Origin: Sideroxyarcus sp045866275
Lineage (GTDB): Bacteria > Pseudomonadota > Gammaproteobacteria > Burkholderiales > Gallionellaceae
Length of the DNA: 64,000 nucleotides
Assembly: GCA_045866275.1 (NCBI GenBank)
Contig: BAAFRX010000001.1
Span: 173,306-237,305 of the forward strand
Direction of reading: 5' to 3'
Under the pieces are notes generated by a model. That model was not told where the DNA came from. It made no database searches and was given only the letters and a program-made list of their open reading frames with translations. The number at the start of each line of letters is the position of its first letter. The first letter of the stretch is position 1. Shown piece after piece: positions 15,858-24,443 of this stretch. The translations under genes were made by a program, and so were the position numbers.

Positions 15858-17207
15858 ATGCCCAGCCCCGTGAAAAACATCCCGACCTCGCCGGATTCCC
15901 TGCGCCAACTGGCGGCCGACATCATCGCTTACGCCCGCAAACAGGGTGCTTCGGCTAGTGTGGCCGAAGTGTCCGCCGGGCTGGGGCAGACCGTGAACGT
16001 GCGCCAGGGCGAGATCGAAACCATCGAATACAACCGCGACAAGGGACTGGGGGTCAGTGTCTATCTCGGCCAGCGCCGCGGCCAGGCCAGCACCTCGGAC
16101 TTCTCGCGCCGGGCGATGCAGGACACGGTGCAGGCCGCGCTGAACATCGCGCGCTTCACCGCGGAGGACGATTGCGCGGGATTGCCGGAAGAGGCGTTGC
16201 TGGCGCGCGACTGGGCCGACCTGGACCTGTATCACGCGTGGCCGATCGACGTGGCGCAGGCGGTCGGTCTGGCGCGTGATTGCGAGCGCGCCGCCTTTGA
16301 TGCCGACCCGCGCATCGTCAATTCCGAGGGCGCCAGCGTCAATGTGAACAGCGGCAGTTTCGTGCTGGCGAACAGCCTCGGTTTCAATGGCGGCTATACC
16401 TCCTCGCGCCACAGCGTCAGCTGCGCGGTGATTGCCGGCAAGGGCGGGAACATGCAGCGCGATTACTGGTACAGCACGGCGCGCCACCCCGCCGATATTC
16501 TCAAGGTGGAAGAAATCGGGCGCATCGCCGCCGAGCGCACCGTGCGCCGCCTGAAGGCGCGGCGGCTGCCGACCCTGCAGTGCCCGGTGCTGTTCGAGGC
16601 GCCGGTGGCGGCCAGTCTGTTTGGCCATTTCGTGCAGGCGGTCAGCGGCGGCAGCCTGTACCGGAAATCCTCGTTCCTGCTCGATCATCTGGAAAAGAAG
16701 GTGTTTTCAGACCTCGTCCGCATCGACGATGTGCCGGATATTCCGCGCGGCCTGGGCAGCAGCCCGTTCGATAACGAGGGCGTGCGCACTCGGCGCCGCA
16801 CCCTCGTCGAGGACGGCGTGCTGCGCGGCTATTTTCTGGGAACGTACAGCGCGCGCAAACTGGGGATGCACAGCACCGGCAACGCGGGTGGCACGCACAA
16901 TCTGATCGTTCGTCCCGGCACGCAGGATTTCGACGGCCTGCTGCGCCAGATGGGGTGCGGCCTGCTGGTGACCGAATTGCTGGGACACGGTGTGAACGCG
17001 GTGACCGGCGACTATTCGCGCGGCGCGGCGGGATTCTGGGTCGAACACGGAGAGATTCAGTACCCGGTGGAAGAATTGACCATCGCCGGCAATCTGCGCG
17101 AGATGTACCAGGGCATCGTCGCGCTGGGCAACGATGTGCAGGTGCAGGGCGCGCGCCAGTGCGGTTCGGTGCTGGTCGAGCGCATGGCGATCGCGGGCCA
17201 GGCATAA
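15858..17207 (+). CDS. pmbA: Metalloprotease PmbA/TldE
   Basis: 449 aa, normal length. It is a partner of TldD in a cytosolic protease complex that degrades unfolded peptides and matures microcins and CcdA. Conserved blocks include the N-terminal GASASVAEVSAG, VRQGEIETIEYNRDKGLGVSVYLG, and the C-terminal LLVTELLGHGVN and GDYSRGAAGFWVE. PmbA lacks the zinc HExxxH of TldD, as expected. The ATG at 15858 matches the family N-terminus. tldD is not in this window. Confidence 0.95.
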   Translation: MPSPVKNIPTSPDSLRQLAADIIAYARKQGASASVAEVSAGLGQTVNVRQGEIETIEYNRDKGLGVSVYLGQRRGQASTSDFSRRAMQDTVQAALNIARFTAEDDCAGLPEEALLARDWADLDLYHAWPIDVAQAVGLARDCERAAFDADPRIVNSEGASVNVNSGSFVLANSLGFNGGYTSSRHSVSCAVIAGKGGNMQRDYWYSTARHPADILKVEEIGRIAAERTVRRLKARRLPTLQCPVLFEAPVAASLFGHFVQAVSGGSLYRKSSFLLDHLEKKVFSDLVRIDDVPDIPRGLGSSPFDNEGVRTRRRTLVEDGVLRGYFLGTYSARKLGMHSTGNAGGTHNLIVRPGTQDFDGLLRQMGCGLLVTELLGHGVNAVTGDYSRGAAGFWVEHGEIQYPVEELTIAGNLREMYQGIVALGNDVQVQGARQCGSVLVERMAIAGQA

Positions 17208-17228
17208 AGGAACGACGCCGATTAAGTC

Positions 17229-17255
17229 GTCATGCCCGCGCAGGCGGGAATCCAG
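17229..17255. repeat. Short palindromic intergenic repeat (CATGCCCGCGCAGGCGGGAATCC type)
   Basis: GCCCGCGCAGGCGGGAAT with the flank TCATG..TCCAG is a very common intergenic repeat motif in proteobacteria. A single copy is seen here, between the convergent pmbA and pseudouridine synthase genes. Confidence 0.6.
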
Positions 17256-17320
17256 CCGGTTGATTTAACTGGACTCGGGTCTTTGCGTGAGCGACTTAAC
17301 CAGGCGTGTTCAGTGTTTTC

Positions 17321-18052
17321 TTAGAATTTTTCGTCTGCGCGCAGATAGCGCCACTGCCCCATCGGCAACTTCTCCAGCTTTACCTTGCCGATGCGCACGC
17401 GCTTGAGGCCTGTGACTTTCAAGCCGACCAGTTCGCACATGCGGCGGATCTGGCGCTTTTTGCCTTCCCTGAGAATGAACTTCAGCTGGTCGTCGTTCTG
17501 CCAGGTGACGTTCGCCGGTTTGAGTTTCTTGCCGTCCAGCGACAGGCCGTAATTGAGTTTTTCCAGGCCGTCCGGTGCGATGCGCCCGGAGACGCGCACC
17601 AGGTATTCCTTCTCGATGTTGGAGTCTTCGCCGATCAGTTGCTTGGCGATGCGGCCATCCTGCGTGAGCACCAGCAGCCCGGTGGAGTCGATGTCCAGCC
17701 TGCCGGCGGGGACGAGGCTTTTCAGGTGGCGCGGCTCGAAACGTTGTGGCGAAGGGTCGAGTTTCCAGTGTTTCTCGGGGCGCACCAGCACGACGGCGGG
17801 CTGGTGGCCGTCTTCGGCCTGGCCCGAGACGTAGCCCACCGGCTTGTGCAGGATCACGGTGACCTGGCTTTCTTGCCGGGTCTGGGCGGCGCGTTCCAGC
17901 GTGATCTGTTGCGTCGGCAAGATCTTGCTGCCGAGTTCGCTGACGGTCACGCCGTCCACCTTCACCCAGCCTTGGGCGATGTAGTCATCCGCTTCGCGGC
18001 GCGAGCAGAGGCCCTGTGCGGACATCAATTTCGACAAACGTATTTTTTCCAT
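17321..18052 (-). CDS. RsuA/RluB/RluF-family 23S rRNA pseudouridine synthase
   Basis: 243 aa. An N-terminal S4 RNA-binding domain (IRLSKLMSAQGLCSRREADDYIAQGWVKVDG) is followed by the catalytic domain with Asp in AGRLDIDSTGLLVLT. The C-terminal REGKKRQIRRMCELVGLKVTGLKRVRIG is typical of the family. Order and spacing resemble RluF most, which modifies U2604 of 23S rRNA, but the site cannot be fixed from sequence alone. It starts 2 bp after the marC stop, so the two probably share a transcript. Confidence 0.88.
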   Translation of the reverse strand: MEKIRLSKLMSAQGLCSRREADDYIAQGWVKVDGVTVSELGSKILPTQQITLERAAQTRQESQVTVILHKPVGYVSGQAEDGHQPAVVLVRPEKHWKLDPSPQRFEPRHLKSLVPAGRLDIDSTGLLVLTQDGRIAKQLIGEDSNIEKEYLVRVSGRIAPDGLEKLNYGLSLDGKKLKPANVTWQNDDQLKFILREGKKRQIRRMCELVGLKVTGLKRVRIGKVKLEKLPMGQWRYLRADEKF

Positions 18053-18054
18053 GG

Positions 18055-18690
18055 TTAATCCAGTACGGGGAACAGCCCGCGCAGCCCGCCCGCGATGAAT
18101 TCGACGGCTATGGCGGCCAGCAACAGGCCCATCAGACGCGTGACGATGGTGCTGCCGATGCTGCCCAGGCGGCGCGACACCCAGGGCGCGACCAGGAATG
18201 TCAGCCACACGGTGATGCCCAGGGCGACCAGCACCAGCGCCATCGCGCCGTAATGCGCGGCGCTGGCGGCTTTGTGCGCATCGACGATCACCGTGCTGAT
18301 GGCGCCCGGGCCGGCCAGCAGCGGGGTGGACAGCGGCACGATGGCGATGGATTGGGTGGCTTCGGTATCCGCGTTTTCATTCGGCGCCGGCGCCTGCTTG
18401 TGGCCGATCAGCATATTGATCGCCATCAATAGCAGGAGGATGCCGCCGGCTGTGCGGAAGGAGTGAATGCTGATGCCGAAGAACGAAAGGATCGCTTCGC
18501 CCAACAGCAGGGCGGCGAGCAGGATGCCGAAGACCGACAGCGAGGCCACGCGCCCGACCCGTTCGCGTTTTTGCGCGCTCATGCCGGCCGTGAACGCGAT
18601 GATGACGGGAATGATGCCGACCGGATCGATGATCGCGAACAGGCTGATGAAAATCTTGGTGTATTCGGTGAAATCCAGCATGGGCTGCAT
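18055..18690 (-). CDS. MarC family inner-membrane protein
   Basis: 211 aa from the chosen start (another ATG three codons later at 18681), with about six membrane helices. Family hallmarks are FAIIDPVGIIPVIIAFTAG near the N-terminus and PLSTPLLAGPGAISTVIV in the second half. The MarC family is often annotated as an amino-acid or neutral-solute transporter, but its biochemical role is not established. It diverges from lnt, with a TATAAT for lnt at 18724. Confidence 0.88.
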   Translation of the reverse strand: MQPMLDFTEYTKIFISLFAIIDPVGIIPVIIAFTAGMSAQKRERVGRVASLSVFGILLAALLLGEAILSFFGISIHSFRTAGGILLLLMAINMLIGHKQAPAPNENADTEATQSIAIVPLSTPLLAGPGAISTVIVDAHKAASAAHYGAMALVLVALGITVWLTFLVAPWVSRRLGSIGSTIVTRLMGLLLAAIAVEFIAGGLRGLFPVLD

Positions 18691-18723
18691 GGGTTGAAAG
18701 GAAAGCCGCGCGAAGTTACACCG

Positions 18724-18729
18724 TATAAT
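18724..18729 (+). promoter_or_regulatory. Candidate -10 element for lnt
   Basis: Perfect TATAAT 20 bp before the GTG start of lnt in the marC/lnt divergent region. No convincing -35 is seen at the usual distance, so this is a weak call. Confidence 0.35.
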
Positions 18730-18749
18730 GCGACGAATCAAATCGCTGC

Positions 18750-20303
18750 GTGCCTGTCGTGATGCAATTCATTGCCCATTCCTATCTGATCGCCTTCGCT
18801 GCGGGTGTGCTTGCCGTGCCGGGCTTTGCACCCTTTGCGCTCTTCCCCTTGCCGGTGCTTGCGCTGGCCGTGCTGTTCTGGCTGTGGGACCGTGCCGAAC
18901 AGCCCCGGCACGCCGCCGGACTGGGGTTCGCGTTCGGCATGGGCTTGTTCACGGCGGGGGTCGGCTGGATCTATATCGCGCTGCACGAATACGGCTACAT
19001 GCACCCGGTGCTGGCGGGGACGGCCACGTTGCTGTTCGCTGCGTTGGTCTCCCTGCCCGCTGCGCTGGCCGGTTATGCGCGGGCACGCCTCGGGCGCGCA
19101 TCCGCCGGTGTATCCCTGCTGTTGCTCGGACCGGCGCTATGGACGCTCGCCGAATGGCTGCGCGGCCTGATCTTCACCGGCTTCCCATGGCTCGCGATGG
19201 GCTATTCGCAGGTGCCGGACAGTCCTCTGGCGGGGTATGCGCCGCTGTTGGGGGTGTATGGCGTGTCGCTCATGGTGGCGGTGAGTGCGGCGTTGTTGCT
19301 ATCGCTGATTCGTCGTGCCGCCCCGGCTCCCTCTCCCGCCGGGGGAGGGCTGGGGTGGGGGAAGAACCTGCGGATACAAGCCAGCTATATGCCGATGCTC
19401 CAGTTGATCTGCATCTGGATTGCAGGCTCCGCCCTGCAATCCATCGAATGGACCCGCCCGCAGGGTGAACCGCTCAAGGTTGCCCTGCTGCAGGGCAACA
19501 TCCCGCAGGACAGCAAGTTCGAGGAAGGCGCATTGATCGGCACGCTGGAAACCTATCGCCGCCTGGCGCAAAACAGCGATGCACGCCTGATCGTGATGCC
19601 GGAAACCGCCGTGCCGCTGCTGCGCGACAACGTGCCGGAAAATTATCAGGCCCTCCTGCGCGATCACGTGAAACAGAACGGCGGCGACATCCTGATAGGC
19701 GCGTTCGAAAAAGAAGACGGGCGCTACTACAACAGCGTCTATTCGCTCGGCAGTTCGGAGAGCCAGCACTATCGCAAGAACCACCTCGTCCCCTTCGGCG
19801 AATTCATTCCGCTGCGCAGTGTCCTCGGCTGGTTCATCAATGAAGTGTTGCAGATCCCGATGGGCGATCTGGCCAGCGGCGGAGCCCGCCAGCCGCCGCT
19901 CGCTGTCGCCGGGCAACAGGTCGCGGTCAACATCTGCTACGAAGACGCCTTCGGCGAAGAGATCATCCGCGCCCTGCCGCAAGCCACCCTGCTGGTCAAC
20001 GTGACCAACGATGCCTGGTACGGCGACTCGCACGCCGCCGCGCAGCACAACCAGTTGTCGCAGATGCGCGCGCTGGAAACGGGCCGCATGCTGCTGCGCG
20101 CCACCAATACCGGCGTCACCTCGGTCATCGGCACGGATGGGCAGGTGCTGGCCATGCTGCCGCAGCATGAAGAGGGTGTACTCGCGGCGCAAGTGCAGGG
20201 ATATGCCGGCAGTACACCGTATGTGCGCTGGGGCAATGCGGCGATGCTGGGGTTGCTTGTGCTGATGCTCGGCACCGCGTTGAGGCTGCGCAAACATGAA
20301 TGA
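18750..20303 (+). CDS. lnt: Apolipoprotein N-acyltransferase
   Basis: 517 aa. It adds the third acyl chain to the N-terminal Cys of lipoproteins in the inner membrane. Several N-terminal membrane helices are followed by a periplasmic nitrilase domain. The catalytic triad is visible: Glu in MPETAVPLL, Lys in YRKNHLVPFGE, and Cys in VNICYEDAFGEE. The start is GTG at 18750 or ATG at 18762. A REP-C palindrome is inserted in frame at residues about 193-204 (PSPAGGGLGWG), in a loop just before the last helix ahead of the nitrilase domain. lnt and the GIY-YIG gene overlap. Confidence 0.95.
   Translation: MPVVMQFIAHSYLIAFAAGVLAVPGFAPFALFPLPVLALAVLFWLWDRAEQPRHAAGLGFAFGMGLFTAGVGWIYIALHEYGYMHPVLAGTATLLFAALVSLPAALAGYARARLGRASAGVSLLLLGPALWTLAEWLRGLIFTGFPWLAMGYSQVPDSPLAGYAPLLGVYGVSLMVAVSAALLLSLIRRAAPAPSPAGGGLGWGKNLRIQASYMPMLQLICIWIAGSALQSIEWTRPQGEPLKVALLQGNIPQDSKFEEGALIGTLETYRRLAQNSDARLIVMPETAVPLLRDNVPENYQALLRDHVKQNGGDILIGAFEKEDGRYYNSVYSLGSSESQHYRKNHLVPFGEFIPLRSVLGWFINEVLQIPMGDLASGGARQPPLAVAGQQVAVNICYEDAFGEEIIRALPQATLLVNVTNDAWYGDSHAAAQHNQLSQMRALETGRMLLRATNTGVTSVIGTDGQVLAMLPQHEEGVLAAQVQGYAGSTPYVRWGNAAMLGLLVLMLGTALRLRKHE
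19327..19361. repeat. REP-C palindrome in frame in lnt
   Basis: CTCCCTCTCCCGCCGGGGGA followed by GGGCTGGGGTGGGGG. It adds about 12 residues (PSPAGGGLGWGK) to Lnt in a non-conserved loop, in the strand orientation that keeps the frame open. Confidence 0.85.
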
Positions 20304-20601
20304 CACTCACTGCGCAAACTCCCTCTCCCGTCGGGGGAAGGTGGGGGTGGGGGAACATGTTTGGGTCTGCTATCTCCTCCAGTGCGCTGACAACACCCTC
20401 TACTGTGGCATCACCAACGATCTCGACAAACGGATTGCAGCACATAACGCAGGCGAGGGGGCCAAATACACGCGCGGCCGCACGCCGGTGAAGCTGCTGC
20501 ATAGCGAACCCTGCGCCGACAAGTCAGCCGCGCTGAAGCGGGAAAGACAGATCAAGGCCATGTCCAGAATCATGAAATTGGCTTTATGCAGGGTGACTTA
20601 A
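20296..20601 (+). CDS. GIY-YIG domain protein (UPF0213/YhbQ type)
   Basis: 101 aa. The GIY-YIG core appears as WVCYLLQCADNTLYCGITNDLDKRIAAHN, with Tyr, Arg and Glu positions of the fold and a C-terminal ALKRERQIKAMSR typical of the UPF0213 family. These are small putative DNA-processing nucleases of uncertain role. The ATG lies within the end of lnt (8-bp overlap). Residues about 8-20 (NSLSRRGKVGVGE) come from a REP-C element, so the native N-terminus was extended or replaced by it. Confidence 0.82.
   Translation: MNDTHCANSLSRRGKVGVGEHVWVCYLLQCADNTLYCGITNDLDKRIAAHNAGEGAKYTRGRTPVKLLHSEPCADKSAALKRERQIKAMSRIMKLALCRVT
20319..20354. repeat. REP-C palindrome in the N-terminal coding part of the GIY-YIG gene
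   Basis: CTCCCTCTCCCGTCGGGGGA followed by AGGTGGGGGTGGGGG. It lies just after the lnt stop and is translated as SLSRRGKVGVGE in a different frame from the lnt copy. Confidence 0.85.
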
Positions 20602-20622
20602 CGGCTCGAAAACCCGTAAAAT
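20593..20622 (+). promoter_or_regulatory. Candidate sigma70 promoter for glyQS
   Basis: GTGACT at 20593-20598 and TAAAAT at 20617-20622 with an 18-bp spacer, 34 bp before the glyQ ATG. Each hexamer differs from consensus at one or two positions. Confidence 0.4.
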
Positions 20623-20655
20623 GCGCGCCTACACCAATTTAGCCGGTTTACACCA

Positions 20656-21768
20656 ATGAGCACTTCTGCTTCCGACATCACGCGCTCCGCGCATGAGTCT
20701 TCCCAAAAAAACACTTTTGGTTCCGACGTCACGCACTCCACGCATGAGTCTTCCCAAAAAAACACTTTTGGTTCCGACATCACCCGCTCCGCGCATGAGT
20801 CTTCCAAAAAAAGCACTTTTGGTTCCGACATCACGCGCTCCACGCATGAGTCTTCACCGACAGTCGGCCATGGGCCGACTTTTCAGCAAGTCATCCTGAC
20901 GCTGCAGAATTATTGGGACAAGCAGGGTTGCGCGCTGCTGCAACCTTATGACATCGAGATCGGTGCGGGGACGTTCCACACCGCCACCTTTTTGCGCGCG
21001 ATCGGGCCGGAGCCCTGGCGCGCGGCCTATGTCCAGCCGTCGCGCCGTCCCAAGGACGGGCGCTACGGCGAGAATCCGAACCGTTTGCAGCATTACTACC
21101 AGTATCAGGTGGTGCTGAAGCCGTCCCCGGACAACATCCAGGAACTCTATCTCGACAGCCTGCGCGCGCTGGGCATCGATACCGGCGAGCACGATATCCG
21201 TTTCGTCGAGGACGACTGGGAATCGCCGACGCTGGGCGCGTGGGGGCTGGGCTGGGAGGTGTGGCTGGATGGCATGGAAGTCACGCAGTTCACCTATTTC
21301 CAGGAGGTCGGTTCGCTCACCTGCAAGCCGGTGCTGGGCGAGATCACCTACGGGCTGGAACGCCTCGCCATGTACTTGCAGGGTGTGGAGAACGTGTTCG
21401 ATCTGGTGTGGGCGAAGAACGGCGACACCGTAGTGACCTACCGCGACGTGTTTCACCAAAACGAGGTGGAGCAATCGAAATACAACTTCGAGCATTCCAA
21501 CGTCGAGATGCTGTTCCGCCACTTCAACGAATACGAGGCCGAGGCTAAGCGCCTGATGGAAGCGGGGCTTCCGCTGCCGGGGTTCGAGATGGTGATGAAG
21601 TGTTCGCACACCTTCAACCTGCTGGACGCGCGCGGCGCGATTTCGGTCACCGAGCGCGCGGCCTACATCGGCCGCGTGCGCGCCTTGTCGCGCCGGGTGG
21701 CGCAGGCGTATTACGATTCGCGCGAGGCATTGGGCTTCCCCATGTGCAAAACCGGGGAGGGCAAATAA
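20656..21768 (+). CDS. glyQ: Glycine--tRNA ligase alpha subunit with a repeat-derived N-terminal extension
   Basis: 370 aa, against about 300 for the family. The normal protein begins near TFQQVILTLQNYWDKQGCAL (from about residue 75). Class II motifs include EPWRAAYVQPSRRPKDGRYGENPNR and the C-terminal RGAISVTERAAYIGRVR. The first 74 residues are 17-residue tandem repeats (DITRSAHESSQKNTFGS and variants). No in-frame ATG, GTG or TTG lies between the repeats and the conserved start, so the extension must be translated or another start codon used. glyS follows directly. Confidence 0.95.
   Translation: MSTSASDITRSAHESSQKNTFGSDVTHSTHESSQKNTFGSDITRSAHESSKKSTFGSDITRSTHESSPTVGHGPTFQQVILTLQNYWDKQGCALLQPYDIEIGAGTFHTATFLRAIGPEPWRAAYVQPSRRPKDGRYGENPNRLQHYYQYQVVLKPSPDNIQELYLDSLRALGIDTGEHDIRFVEDDWESPTLGAWGLGWEVWLDGMEVTQFTYFQEVGSLTCKPVLGEITYGLERLAMYLQGVENVFDLVWAKNGDTVVTYRDVFHQNEVEQSKYNFEHSNVEMLFRHFNEYEAEAKRLMEAGLPLPGFEMVMKCSHTFNLLDARGAISVTERAAYIGRVRALSRRVAQAYYDSREALGFPMCKTGEGK
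20674..20850. repeat. 51-bp tandem repeat (three full units and a partial) at the 5' end of glyQ
   Basis: Units at 20674-20724, 20725-20775, 20776-20826 and a partial to about 20850. Each holds GCATGAGTCTTCC, a run of A (seven in the first two units) and CACTTTTGGTTCCGAC. The period is a multiple of three, so several frames on both strands stay open. Variation between units is mainly single substitutions. Confidence 0.93.
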
Positions 21769-23916
21769 ATGAAACAGACATTGCTGATCGAACTGCTGAC
21801 TGAAGAGCTGCCGCCCAAGGTGCTGGAGAAGCTTTCCGCCACCTTCGCCAACGAAGTCTTTGCCGCGCTGAAAGAACAGGCATTGCTGGGTGACGACAGT
21901 GTCTGCACACCCTATTGCACGCCGCGCCGTCTGGCGGTGAGCATCACCGAGGTGGAGGCGCAGCAGGCGGATCGCATCATCGAACGCAAAGGCCCTGCAG
22001 TGGCCGCCGGACTGGATGCCGAAGGCAAGCCGACCAAGGCGCTGGAAGGTTTCATGCGCTCTGCCAATGTCACGCTGGCGCAGTTGCAGCGCGCGGGCGA
22101 AGGCAAGGCGGAATGTTTCATCGCGCGCATCGAGCAGAAGGGCAAGCCGCTGGAAGACTATCTCTCCGCCATCATCGTCCAGGCGCTGAAGAAATTGCCG
22201 GTGCCCAAGCTAATGCGCTGGGGCGATCTGGAACACCAGTTCGTACGTCCGGTGCACGGGTTGACGGTGTTGCATGGCAGCAGCGTGGTAGCGTCGGAGG
22301 TGCTGGGATTGAGCAGCGGCAACGTCACCAGCGGCCACCGCTTTCTGTGCAGCGAGCGCGTGACCATCGCGCACGCCGACGACTATGAGGCGACACTGGC
22401 ACGCGACGGACGCGTGGTGGCGAGCTTTGCCAGCCGCCGCGAAAGCATCGCGGCGCGTCTGGATCAACTGGCGGGGGAGAACGGTGCGATCTGGATCGGA
22501 CACGCCAACTTTGACCAGTCCAAACTGATGTCCATGTCCAACGAGGAGCGCAGCGTATTGAGCGGCCTGCTCGACGAAGTGACGGCGCTGGTGGAGTGGC
22601 CGGAGGTGTATGTCGGCCAGTTCGAGGCAGAATATCTGGAAGTGCCGCAGGAATGTCTGATCCTCACCATGCAGCAGAACCAGAAATACTTCCCGCTGCT
22701 GGATGCGCACAGCGGCAAGTTGCTGAACAAGTTCCTGATCGTCTCCAACATGCAGATCGCCGATCCGCATCACATCATCGAGGGCAACCAGCGCGTGGTG
22801 CGGCCGCGCCTGGCCGATGCGCGGTTCTTCTTCAATCAGGATCGCAGGCAGAAGCTGGAAAGTCGTGTCGAGAAACTGGGTAGCGTGGTGTACCACAACA
22901 AGCTGGGCACGCAGTTGCAGCGCGTGGAACGCATCACCTCGCTGGCGGGCACCATCGCCCGCCTGCTCGGCGCGGACAAGGCGGATGCGGAACTGGCGGC
23001 ACGTTTGAGCAAGGCCGACCTCATCACCGACATGGTGGGCGAGTTTCCCGAGCTGCAAGGCATCATCGGACATTACTATGCGCTGCACGACGGCGAAAAG
23101 CCGGCCGTGGCGAGCGCCATCGAGGCGCATTACCATCCGCGCTTTGCCGGCGATACCCTGCCGCAAGGTCCGCTGGCCTGCGCGGTGGCGCTGGCCGACA
23201 AGCTGGAAACCTTGGTTGGCATCTACGGCGTCGGTCAGATCCCGACCGGCGACAAGGATCCGTTCGGCCTGCGCCGTCAGGCGCTGGGCATCCTGCGCAT
23301 CCTGATCGAGACGCCGCTGGAACTGTCTTTGCCGGCATTGCTGAAAGTGACGGCCGACAATTTCCCGCAAGGCATGTTGAGCGCGACCGTGGCGGCGGAG
23401 GTGGAAGGCTTCATGCTCGACCGTCTGCGCGGTTATTTGCGCGAGCAGGATTTCGAGATTGCCCAGATCGAGGCCGTGCTGGCCGTCCTCAACGGGCGTC
23501 TGCACGAAGTGCTGCCGCGTTTGCAGGGTGTGCGCACTTTTGCCGCGCTGGCGGTGGCCAAGGACCTCGCGGCCGCGAACAAACGGGTGCAGAACATCAT
23601 GCGCAAGAATGCCGAAGAACTGGGCGAGCAAACGCAGGCGGCGGTTAACCCGGCGTTGCTCAAGGACGACGCCGAACGCGAACTGTATCAGGCGATGCAG
23701 GACATCGCGCCGATGGCGCGCGGGTATTTCGAACGCGGCGATTACAGCAACAACCTGAAGACACTGGTCACGCTCAAGCCGTTCATCGACGATTTCTTCG
23801 ACAAGGTGATGGTGATGGCAGAAGACAAGCCGCTGCGCCTGAACCGCGCCATGCTGCTGCAACAGTTGGGACGGCTGATGAACCAGTCGGCTGACATTTC
23901 CAAACTCGCAGCATGA
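21769..23916 (+). CDS. glyS: Glycine--tRNA ligase beta subunit
   Basis: 715 aa, normal length. It is the tRNA-binding and accessory subunit of the alpha2-beta2 glycyl-tRNA synthetase, opening MKQTLLIELLTEELPPKVL. Family blocks WGDLEHQFVRPVHGLTVLHG, QQNQKYFPLLD, RPRLADARFFFNQDR and DPFGLRRQALGILRIL are present. The ATG follows the glyQ stop with no gap. It overlaps gmhB by 4 bp, so glyQ-glyS-gmhB-plsC and the YgjP-like gene form one coupled operon. Confidence 0.96.
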   Translation: MKQTLLIELLTEELPPKVLEKLSATFANEVFAALKEQALLGDDSVCTPYCTPRRLAVSITEVEAQQADRIIERKGPAVAAGLDAEGKPTKALEGFMRSANVTLAQLQRAGEGKAECFIARIEQKGKPLEDYLSAIIVQALKKLPVPKLMRWGDLEHQFVRPVHGLTVLHGSSVVASEVLGLSSGNVTSGHRFLCSERVTIAHADDYEATLARDGRVVASFASRRESIAARLDQLAGENGAIWIGHANFDQSKLMSMSNEERSVLSGLLDEVTALVEWPEVYVGQFEAEYLEVPQECLILTMQQNQKYFPLLDAHSGKLLNKFLIVSNMQIADPHHIIEGNQRVVRPRLADARFFFNQDRRQKLESRVEKLGSVVYHNKLGTQLQRVERITSLAGTIARLLGADKADAELAARLSKADLITDMVGEFPELQGIIGHYYALHDGEKPAVASAIEAHYHPRFAGDTLPQGPLACAVALADKLETLVGIYGVGQIPTGDKDPFGLRRQALGILRILIETPLELSLPALLKVTADNFPQGMLSATVAAEVEGFMLDRLRGYLREQDFEIAQIEAVLAVLNGRLHEVLPRLQGVRTFAALAVAKDLAAANKRVQNIMRKNAEELGEQTQAAVNPALLKDDAERELYQAMQDIAPMARGYFERGDYSNNLKTLVTLKPFIDDFFDKVMVMAEDKPLRLNRAMLLQQLGRLMNQSADISKLAA

Positions 23917-24443
23917 AACTCATCATCCTCGACCGCGACGGCGTCATCAATTACGACTCCGACCAGTTCATCAAGAACCCGGAGGAATGGCGTCCGCTTC
24001 CCGGCAGCCTCGAAGCCATCGCGCGCCTCAACCAGTCCGGCTACCGGGTGGTGGTGGCGACCAACCAGTCCGGCATCGGGCGCGGCCTGTTCGACATGCC
24101 GATGCTGAACGCCATCCACGACAGGATGCACAAAGCGCTGGCCTTGGTCGGCGGGCGCATCGACGCGATTTTTTTCTGTCCGCATACCAATGATGCCCAG
24201 TGCGACTGCCGCAAACCGAAGAGCGGCATGCTGGAGGAGATTGCGGCGCGTTATGGCGTCAGTCTGGTCGGCGTGCCGGCGGTGGGCGATTCGCTGCGCG
24301 ACCTGCAAGCGGCTGCTCGTCTCGGTGCCAGCCCGTATCTGGTGTTGACCGGCAAGGGCGTGAAGACGCAGGACGCGGGTGGCTTGCCGGAGGACACCCT
24401 GATATTCCCGGATCTTGCCGCCGTGGCGGCTGCCTTGCCATGA
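23913..24443 (+). CDS. gmhB: D-glycero-beta-D-manno-heptose-1,7-bisphosphate 7-phosphatase
   Basis: 176 aa HAD-family phosphatase. The nucleophile motif is LDRDGVINYD, and a zinc-binding Cys/His cluster is seen in CPHTNDAQCDCRKPK. These are the marks of GmhB, which makes heptose-1-phosphate for ADP-heptose and the LPS inner core. Motif II is VVVATNQSGIGRG, and the Asp motif is AVGDSLRDLQAA. It is coupled by ATGA overlaps to glyS upstream and plsC downstream. Confidence 0.93.
   Translation: MKLIILDRDGVINYDSDQFIKNPEEWRPLPGSLEAIARLNQSGYRVVVATNQSGIGRGLFDMPMLNAIHDRMHKALALVGGRIDAIFFCPHTNDAQCDCRKPKSGMLEEIAARYGVSLVGVPAVGDSLRDLQAAARLGASPYLVLTGKGVKTQDAGGLPEDTLIFPDLAAVAAALP

Noticed and set aside
15270..16688. 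A 472-residue minus-strand frame covering darP and beyond
   Set aside because: Only the last 172 residues match DarP. The rest is antisense to pmbA and shows no similarity.
20598..20847. Small open frames on both strands over the glyQ repeats
   Set aside because: They are open only because the 51-bp period is a multiple of three. They have no ribosome-binding sites and no similarity.
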